A stretch of 64,000 bases of DNA from Rhizobium tropici CIAT 899 (GTDB lineage Bacteria > Pseudomonadota > Alphaproteobacteria > Rhizobiales > Rhizobiaceae), in contig NC_020059.1 in assembly GCF_000330885.1 (NCBI RefSeq), positions 3,505,501-3,569,500 of the forward strand. The letters run 5' to 3'. Of this stretch, positions 1-7,829 are shown one piece after another (within the stretch, counting starts at the first letter, position 1; every line of letters starts with the position of its first letter). The position numbers and the translations under genes were made by a program. A model generated the notes under the pieces. The model searched no databases and had not been told where the DNA came from. It saw only the letters and a program-made list of their open reading frames with translations.

Positions 1-337
1 AAGCGATAACGGCCGGGATCGACTGGATGCCGAGCTGACCGGCGATCGAGGGATGATCGTCGATGTTCATCTTGACCAGCTTGACCCGTCCCTGGGCCTC
101 GGTGACGACCTTTTCGAGAACCGGCGTCAGCTGCTTGCAGGGGCCACACCAGGGCGCCCAGAAATCGACCAGCACCGGCTGACGGCGCGATTCTTCGATA
201 ACATCCTTGGCGAAGTTGGCAGTCGTCGTGTCCTTGATCGGCGAAGCGCCACCGGCTGACGGCGCGCCGCCGTAGGATGCCGAGGCCGACATCTGCCCGC
301 CGAAGGAAGCGTTATAGGGATTGTTCGAACCGCTCAT
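1..337 (-). CDS. Thioredoxin-family co-chaperone, CnoX/YbbN-like (3' end outside window)
   Basis: Only the N-terminal ~112 codons are present, because the gene runs off the left edge. After a low-complexity Gly/Ser/Ala leader of about 37 residues the reading frame enters a thioredoxin fold with the active site WCGPCK and the cis-proline segment SIPAV. The long leader and the neighbouring ProX gene fit the YbbN/CnoX type, which carries C-terminal TPR repeats and holds unfolded clients. The TPR part would lie outside the window, so a plain thioredoxin is not excluded. The ATG at 337 is preceded by a GGGAGA-like ribosome binding site. Thioredoxin fold is certain; the CnoX subtype is inferred. 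Confidence 0.85.
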   Translation of the reverse strand, partial: MSGSNNPYNASFGGQMSASASYGGAPSAGGASPIKDTTTANFAKDVIEESRRQPVLVDFWAPWCGPCKQLTPVLEKVVTEAQGRVKLVKMNIDDHPSIAGQLGIQSIPAVIA

Positions 338-495
338 AAGTGTCTCCCGCCTGCCGGCATCCTTGATCTTGTGAGGAGCATGATTCCCAAACGAACCGAT
401 AAAGTTCGCCGGACAGCACGCCGAATGGAATGGTCAAAGCACGCGGACAGCCCGAAGAGAAGCCGCCTGCCATATCTTAGCGCTAAAATCGTACG

Positions 496-1005
496 TTAGC
501 TCGTCACTTTCAAGACTAGCGGCGCATGACCCGTCGCCTCCATGAAGCGCAGGAGATCGCCGCTGGCAATCGATGTCGTCGCATCGTTCGACAGGGGATG
601 GCAATTGACGGTGTCATGCGCCATCAAATCGGCATCGAGGACGAAGGTGACATTGTTGCCCGCGTCGTTGATCGCACCAAACGCCGTGACGGATCCCGGA
701 ATGACGCCGAGATACTCCATCAGCTTTTCCGGCTTGCCGAAGGACACCTTGCTGGCCGCGCCAATCAGCGTGTGGACGGTCTTCAGATCGACGGTCGCGT
801 TTTCCTCGACGGTCAGCAGGAAGAAATTGTCCTTTTTGTCCTTCAGGAACAGGTTCTTCGTGTGCCCGCCGGGGATCTCGTCACGCAACGACACCGATTC
901 GGCGACGGTGAAGACCGGAGCGTGATCCTTGGTGGTATGGGCAATGCCGAGCCCATCCAGGAATCGGAAAAGATCGTCGCGGGTTTTCGGAGTGGTCTCG
1001 GTCAT
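496..1005 (-). CDS. ProX/YbaK-domain prolyl-tRNA editing protein
   Basis: A 169-residue single-domain YbaK protein, of the kind that deacylates mischarged Ala-tRNA(Pro) in trans. The family hallmarks are visible: an early FTVAES segment, the GGHTKNLFLKD block with the conserved lysine, and a late NCHPLSND block. The length matches stand-alone ProXp-ala proteins. A TTG four codons upstream (1017) could extend it, but the ATG at 1005 gives the usual family start. It is transcribed toward the thioredoxin-like gene, 158 bp away, and may be in the same unit. The enzyme is cytosolic. Substrate specificity is assigned from family knowledge only. Confidence 0.85.
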   Translation of the reverse strand: MTETTPKTRDDLFRFLDGLGIAHTTKDHAPVFTVAESVSLRDEIPGGHTKNLFLKDKKDNFFLLTVEENATVDLKTVHTLIGAASKVSFGKPEKLMEYLGVIPGSVTAFGAINDAGNNVTFVLDADLMAHDTVNCHPLSNDATTSIASGDLLRFMEATGHAPLVLKVTS

Positions 1006-1076
1006 GACGTCTCGCAATCAAAAATGGTTCGCCCCTGATACGTCGCCCACAATTTCATTGCAATCTTCGAGACGAC

Positions 1077-1099
1077 AAAGCCCGGCGTTTCCGGGCTTT
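1077..1099. other. 9-bp perfect stem-loop
   Basis: AAAGCCCGG (1077-1085), loop CGTTT, CCGGGCTTT (1091-1099). The arms are fully complementary, and each strand ends the hairpin in TTT. It lies between the ProX gene and tRNA-Gly. No long U tract follows, so it is a weak bidirectional terminator candidate or just a hairpin. Confidence 0.4.
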
Positions 1100-1249
1100 C
1101 CGAGAGCTTATGGAAAGAAGATGCATTTTTTCTTCGCGAACTCGTCATTTCCCTGTTGCATTTGAAAAATGGTTAGGCCATATAGCGCCCGTCGCCGCAA
1201 GACGACGCCCAGCGGTCCAACACACTACCCCGGATCGCGACGGGAATGA

Positions 1250-1324
1250 GCGGGTGTAGCTCAGGGGTAGAGCACAACCTTGCCAAGGTTGGGGTCGAGG
1301 GTTCGAATCCCTTCGCCCGCTCCA
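1250..1324 (+). tRNA. tRNA-Gly(GCC)
   Basis: Complete cloverleaf. The acceptor arms GCGGGTG and CGCCCGC pair over 7 bp with one G-U. The D arm contains TAGCTCAGGGGTAGA, the anticodon loop is TTGCCAA with anticodon GCC, and the T arm contains GGTTCGAATCC. The discriminator T is followed by an encoded CCA at 1322-1324. There is no integrase or direct repeat at the 3' end, so this copy does not look like an occupied attachment site. Confidence 0.97.
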
Positions 1325-1525
1325 ATTTTCCAGATTTTTCCTCCGAAGAGAAAAAGTCACGGCTCAGGCCGAGGCTGATGTTATGCCGAAAAGGCAAGTT
1401 TCCGTAGTCCCGTTTCCTTTCCTTGCATCTATGCCTTGCCCACGCGCGAAGGGTCTCAAATCAGTCTCATTTGACGCTCAGATCTGCGCATCGGATAGAC
1501 CGGACGAAACGCGGTAGCTGCTCGC

Positions 1526-2176
1526 ATGAAAAGCATGAAAACAAAGATTTCCCTGCTGATTGCGATGCTGTCGCTTCTACCCGTTCCCGCATTTGCCCAT
1601 CCGCATATCTTCATCGATGCCAAGTTCGAGGTCGTCTCGGCGCCCGATGGCTCGATCAGCGAGCTACGCAACGTCTGGAGCTTCGACGAGGTGTTCACCT
1701 CCTCCGTGCTCATGGATTACGGCAAGAGCGGCGACCAGGCTTTGAGCGCGAGCGAGCTCAAAGCCGTGGGAAAGACGGTCAGGGATTCCTTGGCGCAATA
1801 TGGTTACTACACGAACGTCACCAGCAACGGCAAAGCGGTTCCGATGGCCAAACCGGACGCGGTTGAGGCCAATTACAAGGATGGTTCGCTGACGCTGACC
1901 TTTTCGCTGAAGCCGGAGCAGAAGACCTTCCTCAAGGGCACCACCATTTTCGGCATCTACGACAAGACGCTCTATACGGCGGTCGATTTCGCCACCGACA
2001 ACGATTTGACCACGTCGGGGCAGGCTTTAGGCCGCTGCAAGCGTAAGGTCATCAGGCCCAACCCCAAGGAAGTCATGGCGGAAAACCAGGCCGCGCTGAC
2101 CAGCATGTTCTTCAGCGACCCCAAGGGCACGGACTACTCACTGCTGGTCGCGACGCGGCTCGAAGTCCAGTGCTGA
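1526..2176 (+). CDS. DUF1007 family periplasmic protein
   Basis: A 216-residue protein with a clear Sec signal peptide: Lys-rich n-region, hydrophobic stretch LLIAMLSLLPVPAFA, then cleavage before HPHIFIDA. The mature N-terminus begins with the HPH motif typical of DUF1007. Members of this family often sit beside NicO/RcnA nickel-cobalt exporters. No such transporter is next to it here, so it would act with a partner encoded elsewhere, or alone. An internal ATG at 1535 is an alternative start. It converges on the PAP2 gene with a gap of about 20 bp. Function is unknown; a metal-related periplasmic role is a family-based guess. Confidence 0.8.
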   Translation: MKSMKTKISLLIAMLSLLPVPAFAHPHIFIDAKFEVVSAPDGSISELRNVWSFDEVFTSSVLMDYGKSGDQALSASELKAVGKTVRDSLAQYGYYTNVTSNGKAVPMAKPDAVEANYKDGSLTLTFSLKPEQKTFLKGTTIFGIYDKTLYTAVDFATDNDLTTSGQALGRCKRKVIRPNPKEVMAENQAALTSMFFSDPKGTDYSLLVATRLEVQC

Positions 2177-2197
2177 TCCTGCAAGGGGCAGCCTCCC

Positions 2198-2944
2198 TCA
2201 TTTGAAAGGCGGACCATCGTCTTCGGCAGGCCCCTTGCCGCCTGCGGCAGGTGATATATAGCGGCGGGCGATGATCCAGCAGGCGAGCGCCCAGGTCGCA
2301 CCGGCGCACCAGCCACCGAGAACGTCGGTCGGATAATGTACACCGAGATAGACCCGGCTCGCGCCGATCATCAATGTCAGCAGGATGCCGGCTGCGACGA
2401 TGAAGAAGCGCGTCGAACGATAGGTCCGCGTACCTGAGATCAGAGCGGCAAGCGTCAGATAGGTCACGGCCGATACCATCGCATGGCCGCTCGGAAAGCT
2501 CAGATCGTGAACCTCGACCAGATGTGGCACGATATCCGGACGCGCCCGCGCGACGCCGACCTTCAAGGCCGTGCTCAATGCCCATCCGCCCAGGACCGAA
2601 GCGAGGATGAAGATGGCGATGGAGCGCTGCCGGTCGAGAAGCAGATAGATCGTCACGAGCGCCGTCATCAGTGCGAGTACCGTCGTCCCGCCGAGGCTGG
2701 TAATGTCCTTGACGGCATGGGTCAGCCAACCCGGCCCGATCGGAACAGAAAGATCACCAGGCTGACGAAGCGCCAGCAGGATCGCCTCGTCGAATCCCTT
2801 CGTGCTGCCTTCGAGGACTTCTCCTGTGAGATAGATGAACAGAAGAATGCCGCCCGAAAGCGCGGCGAACATCACAAGCAGCAAGGGCTCGTAGCGGTTC
2901 AACCATCCAGGGATGCCCGATGTGCCGAATGGCCGATCCTTCAT
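2198..2944 (-). CDS. PAP2-superfamily membrane phosphatase
   Basis: A 248-residue integral membrane protein with several hydrophobic segments and the three phosphatase motifs in order: KVGVARARP (KX6RP), PSGH, and SRVYLGVHYPTD (SRX5HXXXD). These make up the active site of phosphatidic acid phosphatase 2 and undecaprenyl-pyrophosphate phosphatase-like enzymes, which act on lipid phosphates at the outer face of the inner membrane. The substrate cannot be read from sequence. It could be phosphatidate, phosphatidylglycerophosphate or undecaprenyl diphosphate, and rhizobial LpxE/LpxF-type lipid A phosphatases belong to the same superfamily. It is monocistronic, and the 383 bp upstream hold no gene. 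Confidence 0.9.
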   Translation of the reverse strand: MKDRPFGTSGIPGWLNRYEPLLLVMFAALSGGILLFIYLTGEVLEGSTKGFDEAILLALRQPGDLSVPIGPGWLTHAVKDITSLGGTTVLALMTALVTIYLLLDRQRSIAIFILASVLGGWALSTALKVGVARARPDIVPHLVEVHDLSFPSGHAMVSAVTYLTLAALISGTRTYRSTRFFIVAAGILLTLMIGASRVYLGVHYPTDVLGGWCAGATWALACWIIARRYISPAAGGKGPAEDDGPPFK

Positions 2945-3327
2945 GCGCTAAAACCCGCCTTGCCTGCTCTCATATCGTTTCGTCCAGAATCGAAGCCCGA
3001 TAGCGGACAAAGCCTATCTAGGAACAAAACGCGCAGCTTCCAACCGATCAAAGCCGCGATGATATATTCGGCGGCGCATGCGCTTCAGGTTCGTGAAATA
3101 AAACCTCTCTATCTTGACGGGAATTGCCGCAGGCACCGCGGCAGCCACGACAGGATGTGGCCTGCTTCGCTTTCTGCTGAAGGATGGTTCATGGGGGCGT
3201 TAGCAATACAGAAGCGTTCAGGCTGGTGGTCAGGCACCATGTCTGCTGTCAAACTTTCTACTGTTTTCCAAGCCGTGAGCTGTGCTACTAGAGCTGCAGG
3301 GGCGATCAGGCATCAGGTGTTTTCAGA
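2945..3327. other. Intergenic stretch without recognisable feature
   Basis: 383 bp between the divergent PAP2 and MipA/OmpV genes. Reading both strands I find no convincing coding frame, RNA gene or repeat. It must hold the promoters of both genes, but I cannot place them with confidence. Confidence 0.5.
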
Positions 3328-4179
3328 GTGTTAAATGTTGGGACATCTTTTTCCGCCCGGCTGTCTGTGCTGGCCGGAACGGGGCTGCTGGCAGCGTGTA
3401 TAGCCGGTATGTTTCCCACCTCATCCAAAGCGGCGGATGACACCTCTAAATCCTCATCCGATACCTGGGTTGTCACGCTTGGTGCGACGGTTGAATACGG
3501 CCCGAGCTATGAGGGATCGAAGCATTATACCTTCGGCGCCCTGCCCTCATTCGACATCCATCGTTTGGGTGAGGCGCAGGAATACAGCGCTCCGGACGAT
3601 AATTTCGATTATCAGCTCTTCGATCTCGGCGGCGTCGAAATCGGCCCCGTTGTGGGGCTACGGGACGACCGCTTCGACATCAACAACCTGCACCTGCAAA
3701 GCCAGCGCAGGGTGCGCTGGAACTTCGATGCGGGCGGCTTTGCCCAATATTGGCTGATGGACAATCGGCTCCGGTTCCGCACGGAAATACGCCAGTCACT
3801 TTGGGGCGGCGATGGACTGGTGGGCGATTTCGCTCTCGACTGGTTCCAGCCGCTCGGAGACAAATGGCTCCTGTCCGCTGGCCCTCGCCTGTCGATGGCA
3901 AATTCAGTCTATATGCGCACCAACTTCGGCATCTCGGAGAGTGAAGCTGCGAGACATGGCCATATCAATGCCTTCGATGCCGGCGCCGGCGTGAAATCGG
4001 TCGGCTTCACCGTGGCGGCGACCTATACGATCTCGCCGGAATGGAGCGTGCAGGTCTATGAGAAATATAACCGCCTGGTAGGCGACGCCGCCGATAGCCC
4101 GATCACCTCGCGCTTCGGCTCACCCAACCAGAACATCATCGGCTTTACGCTCAACAGAACCTTCAACGTCAAGTTTTGA
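3328..4179 (+). CDS. MipA/OmpV family outer membrane protein
   Basis: A 283-residue secreted protein. The N-terminus has a hydrophobic signal segment (LSVLAGTGLLAACIAGMF) ending near SSKAADD. The mature part begins WVVTLGATVEYGPSYEGS and continues as alternating aromatic/polar strands, ending in an aromatic-rich NRTFNVKF, the usual terminal beta-strand of an outer membrane barrel. The family scaffolds murein enzymes or acts as a small porin. The last 60 bp overlap the 3' end of the cyclopropane synthase gene on the other strand, an unusually long tail-to-tail overlap. A start downstream of 3328 would shorten the signal peptide and is less likely. Confidence 0.85.
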   Translation: MLNVGTSFSARLSVLAGTGLLAACIAGMFPTSSKAADDTSKSSSDTWVVTLGATVEYGPSYEGSKHYTFGALPSFDIHRLGEAQEYSAPDDNFDYQLFDLGGVEIGPVVGLRDDRFDINNLHLQSQRRVRWNFDAGGFAQYWLMDNRLRFRTEIRQSLWGGDGLVGDFALDWFQPLGDKWLLSAGPRLSMANSVYMRTNFGISESEAARHGHINAFDAGAGVKSVGFTVAATYTISPEWSVQVYEKYNRLVGDAADSPITSRFGSPNQNIIGFTLNRTFNVKF

Positions 4180-5460
4180 AGCGCTCTTCGCTTCATTCTC
4201 GGCGATATAGTTGCGCGTCAGCGGAATGATGTCATTTCGCTTGGCGATCTGGATCTGGAAGACGACGAGATCCTCGTAGCGGAAGGCGGCCTCCGCCGTC
4301 GAAAGATAATATTCCCACATGCGGCAGAAGCGCTCGTCATAGAGCTTGGCGGCGTCGTCCCAACGCGCCATGAAACGCTCCCGCCACGCCTCCAGCGTCT
4401 TGGCATAATGCAGCCGCAGCACCTCGACATCGGTGATGGCAAGCCCCGCCGCCTCGATCTCCGGCACGATCTCGGACAGCGCCGGAATATAGCCGCCGGG
4501 AAAGATGTATTTGTCGAGCCACGGCGTCGTGAAGCCGGGCGTCGCCGAACAGCCGATGGTGTGCAGCACCATGACGCCGTCATCCTCCAGAAGCTCAGCG
4601 CATTTGCGGAAGAAGGTGCGATAGGACGCCAGCCCGACATGCTCGAACATGCCGACGGAAACGATCCTGTCGAAGCGGCCGGTCAGGCTGCGGTAATCCC
4701 TCAGCGCGAACTGAACCTCCGCCGGTGTTCCGCCGGCTCTCTCGGCAACCCGCTTCGACGCGTATTCATGCTGCTCTTCCGACAGGGTCACGCCGAGCAC
4801 GTAACCGCCCGGCGCATGTTCGGCCATATGCAGCGCGAGGCCGCCCCAGCCGCAGCCGATATCGAGGATGCTGTTGTTCGGTTCGATCAAAAGCTTGGCG
4901 GCGAGATGCCGCTTCTTGGCAATCTGCGCATCGTCAAGCGATTGATCTGCATGCTCGAAATAGGCACAGGAATATTGCCGGTCCGGATCGAGGAAGAGCT
5001 CGTAAAGCCTACCATCGAGATCGTAGTGATGCGCGACATTCGCCTTCGATCGCCCCGGTAGGTTGCGATGGCGGAAAATCCGCAGCTTCGTCCTGATATG
5101 ATCGATGATGCGGGCAATGAGGGGGTGGGTACTGTTCTGCCCTTCGCGCAGCATCATCGCCACGAAATCGTAGAGCGTACCCTGCTCCACGATGAAGCGG
5201 CCATCCATGAAGAGCTCGCCAAGCCGCTTATCGGCATCGATGAGGAGCGCCCATTCGGCGCGGTCGTCGGTGAAACGGACATGGACCGGCTTGCCGGTGC
5301 CGTCGCCGAAGGTCAGCACACGGCCGCTGGCCGTGGTCACGGTCAATGCGCCGCGCGTCACGATCGAAGACAGCGCGCGCTTCACGCACCAGTCCACAAC
5401 GCCGGAGAAAAGGACATTGCTCTTGCCCGTGGAGCGGTTTTCAGCTGGAGAACCGGTCAT
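4120..5460 (-). CDS. cfa: Cyclopropane-fatty-acyl-phospholipid synthase family methyltransferase
   Basis: A 446-residue cytosolic, membrane-associated enzyme that transfers a methylene group from S-adenosylmethionine to the double bond of an acyl chain. The N-terminal ~120 residues form the CFA/SCP2-like lipid-binding part. The YELFLDPDRQYSCAYF segment and the SAM motif ILDIGCGWGGLALH are typical, and the C-terminal FQIQIAKR region matches the family. It is the last gene of the nine-gene train; its ATG overlaps the stop of the preceding SMR-like gene by 4 bp (ATGA). Its stop lies inside the MipA gene on the opposite strand. Being co-transcribed with a desaturase suggests it modifies the unsaturated product. 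Relatives that add methyl rather than methylene groups exist. Confidence 0.9.
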   Translation of the reverse strand: MTGSPAENRSTGKSNVLFSGVVDWCVKRALSSIVTRGALTVTTASGRVLTFGDGTGKPVHVRFTDDRAEWALLIDADKRLGELFMDGRFIVEQGTLYDFVAMMLREGQNSTHPLIARIIDHIRTKLRIFRHRNLPGRSKANVAHHYDLDGRLYELFLDPDRQYSCAYFEHADQSLDDAQIAKKRHLAAKLLIEPNNSILDIGCGWGGLALHMAEHAPGGYVLGVTLSEEQHEYASKRVAERAGGTPAEVQFALRDYRSLTGRFDRIVSVGMFEHVGLASYRTFFRKCAELLEDDGVMVLHTIGCSATPGFTTPWLDKYIFPGGYIPALSEIVPEIEAAGLAITDVEVLRLHYAKTLEAWRERFMARWDDAAKLYDERFCRMWEYYLSTAEAAFRYEDLVVFQIQIAKRNDIIPLTRNYIAENEAKSASKLDVEGSVERKADDVLVG

Positions 5461-5885
5461 CTTCCATCCTTACCGGCGCTGCTGCGCAGCCCGTCATGCT
5501 TGACATGCCAATCGTCGCCCTCTTCCGGCGCCGCATTGGCACCGGCGATCAACCAGACCCCCAGGAGGATCAGACCGCTGCCGACCACCTGCAGGGCGAC
5601 GACACGCTCGCCGAAGACGAACCAGCCTGTCGCGATGATCAGCACGTAGCTAATGCCGGAAAGCGGGAAGGCGCGGCTGAGATCGAGTTCCGCAAGCACG
5701 TTCATCCAGATGAAGAAGGTCACGATCTCGACGGCGATAGCTGCCAATATCCAGTATGAGGAGAGTGCTTGCCATAGCCAGCTTTCCGTGCGCCCAGCGT
5801 TCATCTGCTCGGCTCCGAGCTTGATGAAGAATTGGAACAGGGTATTCATTACCGGCACGGCAAGCCAGGAAAGACGCATCGGCAT
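5457..5885 (-). CDS. SMR/EamA-like small membrane protein (second of two in the cluster)
   Basis: 142 residues with four predicted membrane helices, plus a polar C-terminal tail rich in Asp, Lys and Gly. The pattern WFVFGERVVALQVVGSGLILLGVWL at the end of the membrane part is that of EmrE-like and ArnE/ArnF-like proteins. Such proteins work as homo- or heterodimers to export cations or flip lipid-linked sugars. The start codon overlaps the stop of the FemAB-like gene by one base, and its own stop overlaps the cfa start by 4 bp. Together with the SMR gene at 8688-9041 it could form an ArnEF-like heterodimer. The transported molecule is unknown. Confidence 0.75.
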   Translation of the reverse strand: MPMRLSWLAVPVMNTLFQFFIKLGAEQMNAGRTESWLWQALSSYWILAAIAVEIVTFFIWMNVLAELDLSRAFPLSGISYVLIIATGWFVFGERVVALQVVGSGLILLGVWLIAGANAAPEEGDDWHVKHDGLRSSAGKDGR

Positions 5886-7033
5886 TACAAATCCGCCTCA
5901 TCTGTCGAGAACAGCGGCGATACCAGTCGCAACAGTCCCTGAAGGAAAGGATTGCGGTGGCGGAAATACATCGCATTGGCCGTCAGCTTGCTGCCGAGCC
6001 GCACCTTGTTTTCATAATAGGCCTGACCGCTCTGGTACCGGCTCAAGCCATTATCGAGGCAATAGCGCAGATTGGTGAACCAGCTCAGGAAGTAGAGATT
6101 GTAGGGCCGGCCCTTTTCGCCATCCATGCAGAAGAACTTGTCGATCGCCACGCGCTCGTCATGGACAATCAGATTGGCGGCCATGAGCTTGTCTTCGACA
6201 AAATAGAAGGCGCAGAACGCGCGGCCGCTCATCCGGTCGAGAATGCCCTGGAAATAGGCAGGCGTCAGTTCTTCGAACTGCCATTCGCTGCGATTGCGCG
6301 TGTCATGATAGAGCGCCATGACCTCAGGCAGGAATTCGCCGAAATCCGTCCGGATCTCGACCCTGACCTGTTCGAAGGATTTCATCTTGCGGCGCATGTC
6401 CTTGCGCGTACCGGACGAAAGCCTGGCGAGATATTCGTCGACCGTCTTGAAATCGATGTCGAGCCAGGCCGTCGGAAGGCCACCGATCGTGGCATAGCCG
6501 CGCGCGGCAAACAGCGCGCCGAATTCGGCCGATGTCGGCTCGGGAATATCCTTGAGGCCGATCAGCCCGCAACACTCAGCCGCGGCGACCTGCTCGAAAA
6601 AGGACAGCATCTCGGCCAGCAAGACGCCGCGTCGCTCGCCATCGACGTCGGGATGAAAGCCGATCGCCCCCGTTTCCGTGCAGGGTGAACCCAGGCAGGC
6701 AAGGCGCAGCTTCAGGAACTTCGGAAAATAGCGCTGGACCTTGCGCATGGACCGACGCAGGAAGCCTTCCTCCAGCGTGGTATCGAGGGCATAAAGGCAG
6801 AGAAAGGCCGGCATGGCTGCGCTGACCCGTCCGCCTTCCGTGACGGTGATGTAGCGCCATTCAAACCCCTCAAGACCAGCTTCTTCGATCGCCAGCAGGC
6901 AATCATAGTCCTCGACTTGACCCGGGAAACACGCATTCCACGCATCGCGGCCGATGGCGCGGATGCTGACATGAACTTCGGCCACCGGATCGCCCGTCGG
7001 CTGCGGCGGGACTTTAAGCAGCGGCTGCGACAT
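5885..7033 (-). CDS. FemAB/GNAT-like acyltransferase (DUF482 type)
   Basis: About 382 residues from the chosen start. The protein resembles the peptidoglycan-FemAB-like family PF04339, which has a double GNAT fold and transfers acyl or aminoacyl groups. Typical segments are GFEWRYITV, the GLPTAWLDIDFKTVDEYLARLSSGTRKDMRRK region, FYFVEDKLMAANLIVHDE, and the late YLSWFTNLRYCLDNGLSRYQSGQAYYENKVRLGSK block, read here in pieces. I chose the ATG at 7033 because GAGG lies about 6 bases upstream; an upstream start at 7093 has no support. It overlaps the alpha/beta hydrolase gene by 20 bp. The acceptor and donor are not known. In this cluster it is the best candidate for joining an acyl chain to an amine. 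Confidence 0.75.
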   Translation of the reverse strand: MSQPLLKVPPQPTGDPVAEVHVSIRAIGRDAWNACFPGQVEDYDCLLAIEEAGLEGFEWRYITVTEGGRVSAAMPAFLCLYALDTTLEEGFLRRSMRKVQRYFPKFLKLRLACLGSPCTETGAIGFHPDVDGERRGVLLAEMLSFFEQVAAAECCGLIGLKDIPEPTSAEFGALFAARGYATIGGLPTAWLDIDFKTVDEYLARLSSGTRKDMRRKMKSFEQVRVEIRTDFGEFLPEVMALYHDTRNRSEWQFEELTPAYFQGILDRMSGRAFCAFYFVEDKLMAANLIVHDERVAIDKFFCMDGEKGRPYNLYFLSWFTNLRYCLDNGLSRYQSGQAYYENKVRLGSKLTANAMYFRHRNPFLQGLLRLVSPLFSTDEADL

Positions 7034-7829
7034 GACGCGCCTCGAAGAAATCGGCCGTGAAATCGGCCACCTGACGGTGCTGCCGGTCGACATGGATCAT
7101 GTGATAGCTGTCCGTGATCCATTTCAGTTCGTGCGGAGCACCGATATGCTCGGAAATGTAACGGGCATGCTTCGGGCTGGCGAGATCGTCATCCTCGGCA
7201 TGCAGGATCAGCGTCGGCGTCTGCATTTGCGGCAACAGGCTGCGAAGAGCCTTGCCCAGCCGGTGCATCTCGACCAGACCCTTGCCCGGGAATTTTTCCA
7301 AAACGCCTTCGCTCGCCATGCCTTCGATCAACCGGCGCATGCGCTCGTCCTTTATACCGAGCGAGGTTGTCTCGCTGAAGTTCAGCCGGTCGAGGAATGG
7401 AACGCGCGACAGCCAGCCGATCTGGGAGGCCAGCAGCGGATAGTAGAAGGGAACGTCCCAGCCGTCATAACTGAAGCAGGGAGAATAGATCGCCACCGCG
7501 CTGATGGTCTTCTTCTGCTGTTCGGCGGCCAGCATCGCCAGCTTGCCACCAACGCAGATGCCAGCCGCAAAGACTTCCTGCGTTCTGGATGCAAGAAATT
7601 CCGATGCGCTGACGACAGAGGCTAGCCAGTCTTCCCAGCTCGTTCCGCGCAGGGTCTTCGCATCGACGCCATGGCCTGCGAGCAACGGCGCATAGATGCT
7701 GTAGCCCCTGCGGTTGAGGTGACGGGCCACCAGCTTCATTTCGGCCGGCGCTCCCGTCAGACCGTGAATCAGAAGAACGCCTTTGCCGTTTGAGCCCTCC
7801 ATGAAGAAGCTCAATTCGTCAGCTTTCAT
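7014..7829 (-). CDS. Alpha/beta hydrolase with Cys nucleophile elbow
   Basis: 271 residues from the ATG at 7829, which has GGAGCTCTCT upstream. It has an Est30/monoglyceride-lipase-like fold with oxyanion segment HGLTG (22-26) and acid in HAEDDD (around 214). The histidine is in SYHMIHVD (H243). The nucleophile elbow reads GICVGG, putting Cys92 where most family members have Ser, as in dienelactone hydrolase (GYCLGG). A Cys-Asp-His triad can hydrolyse esters or thioesters, or transfer acyl groups. The gene overlaps the desaturase gene by 11 bp and the FemAB-like gene by 20 bp, so it belongs to the nine-gene train. It is cytosolic, with no signal peptide. Confidence 0.85.
   Translation of the reverse strand: MKADELSFFMEGSNGKGVLLIHGLTGAPAEMKLVARHLNRRGYSIYAPLLAGHGVDAKTLRGTSWEDWLASVVSASEFLASRTQEVFAAGICVGGKLAMLAAEQQKKTISAVAIYSPCFSYDGWDVPFYYPLLASQIGWLSRVPFLDRLNFSETTSLGIKDERMRRLIEGMASEGVLEKFPGKGLVEMHRLGKALRSLLPQMQTPTLILHAEDDDLASPKHARYISEHIGAPHELKWITDSYHMIHVDRQHRQVADFTADFFEARHVAAAA

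Noticed and set aside
1250..1324. tRNA-Gly as attachment site of a genomic island
   Set aside because: No integrase, no repeated tRNA 3' end and ordinary housekeeping genes on both sides.
2483..3334. 283-codon plus-strand frame across the PAP2 gene and the gap before MipA
   Set aside because: It is antisense to PAP2 motifs, has no ribosome binding site and no recognisable domain.
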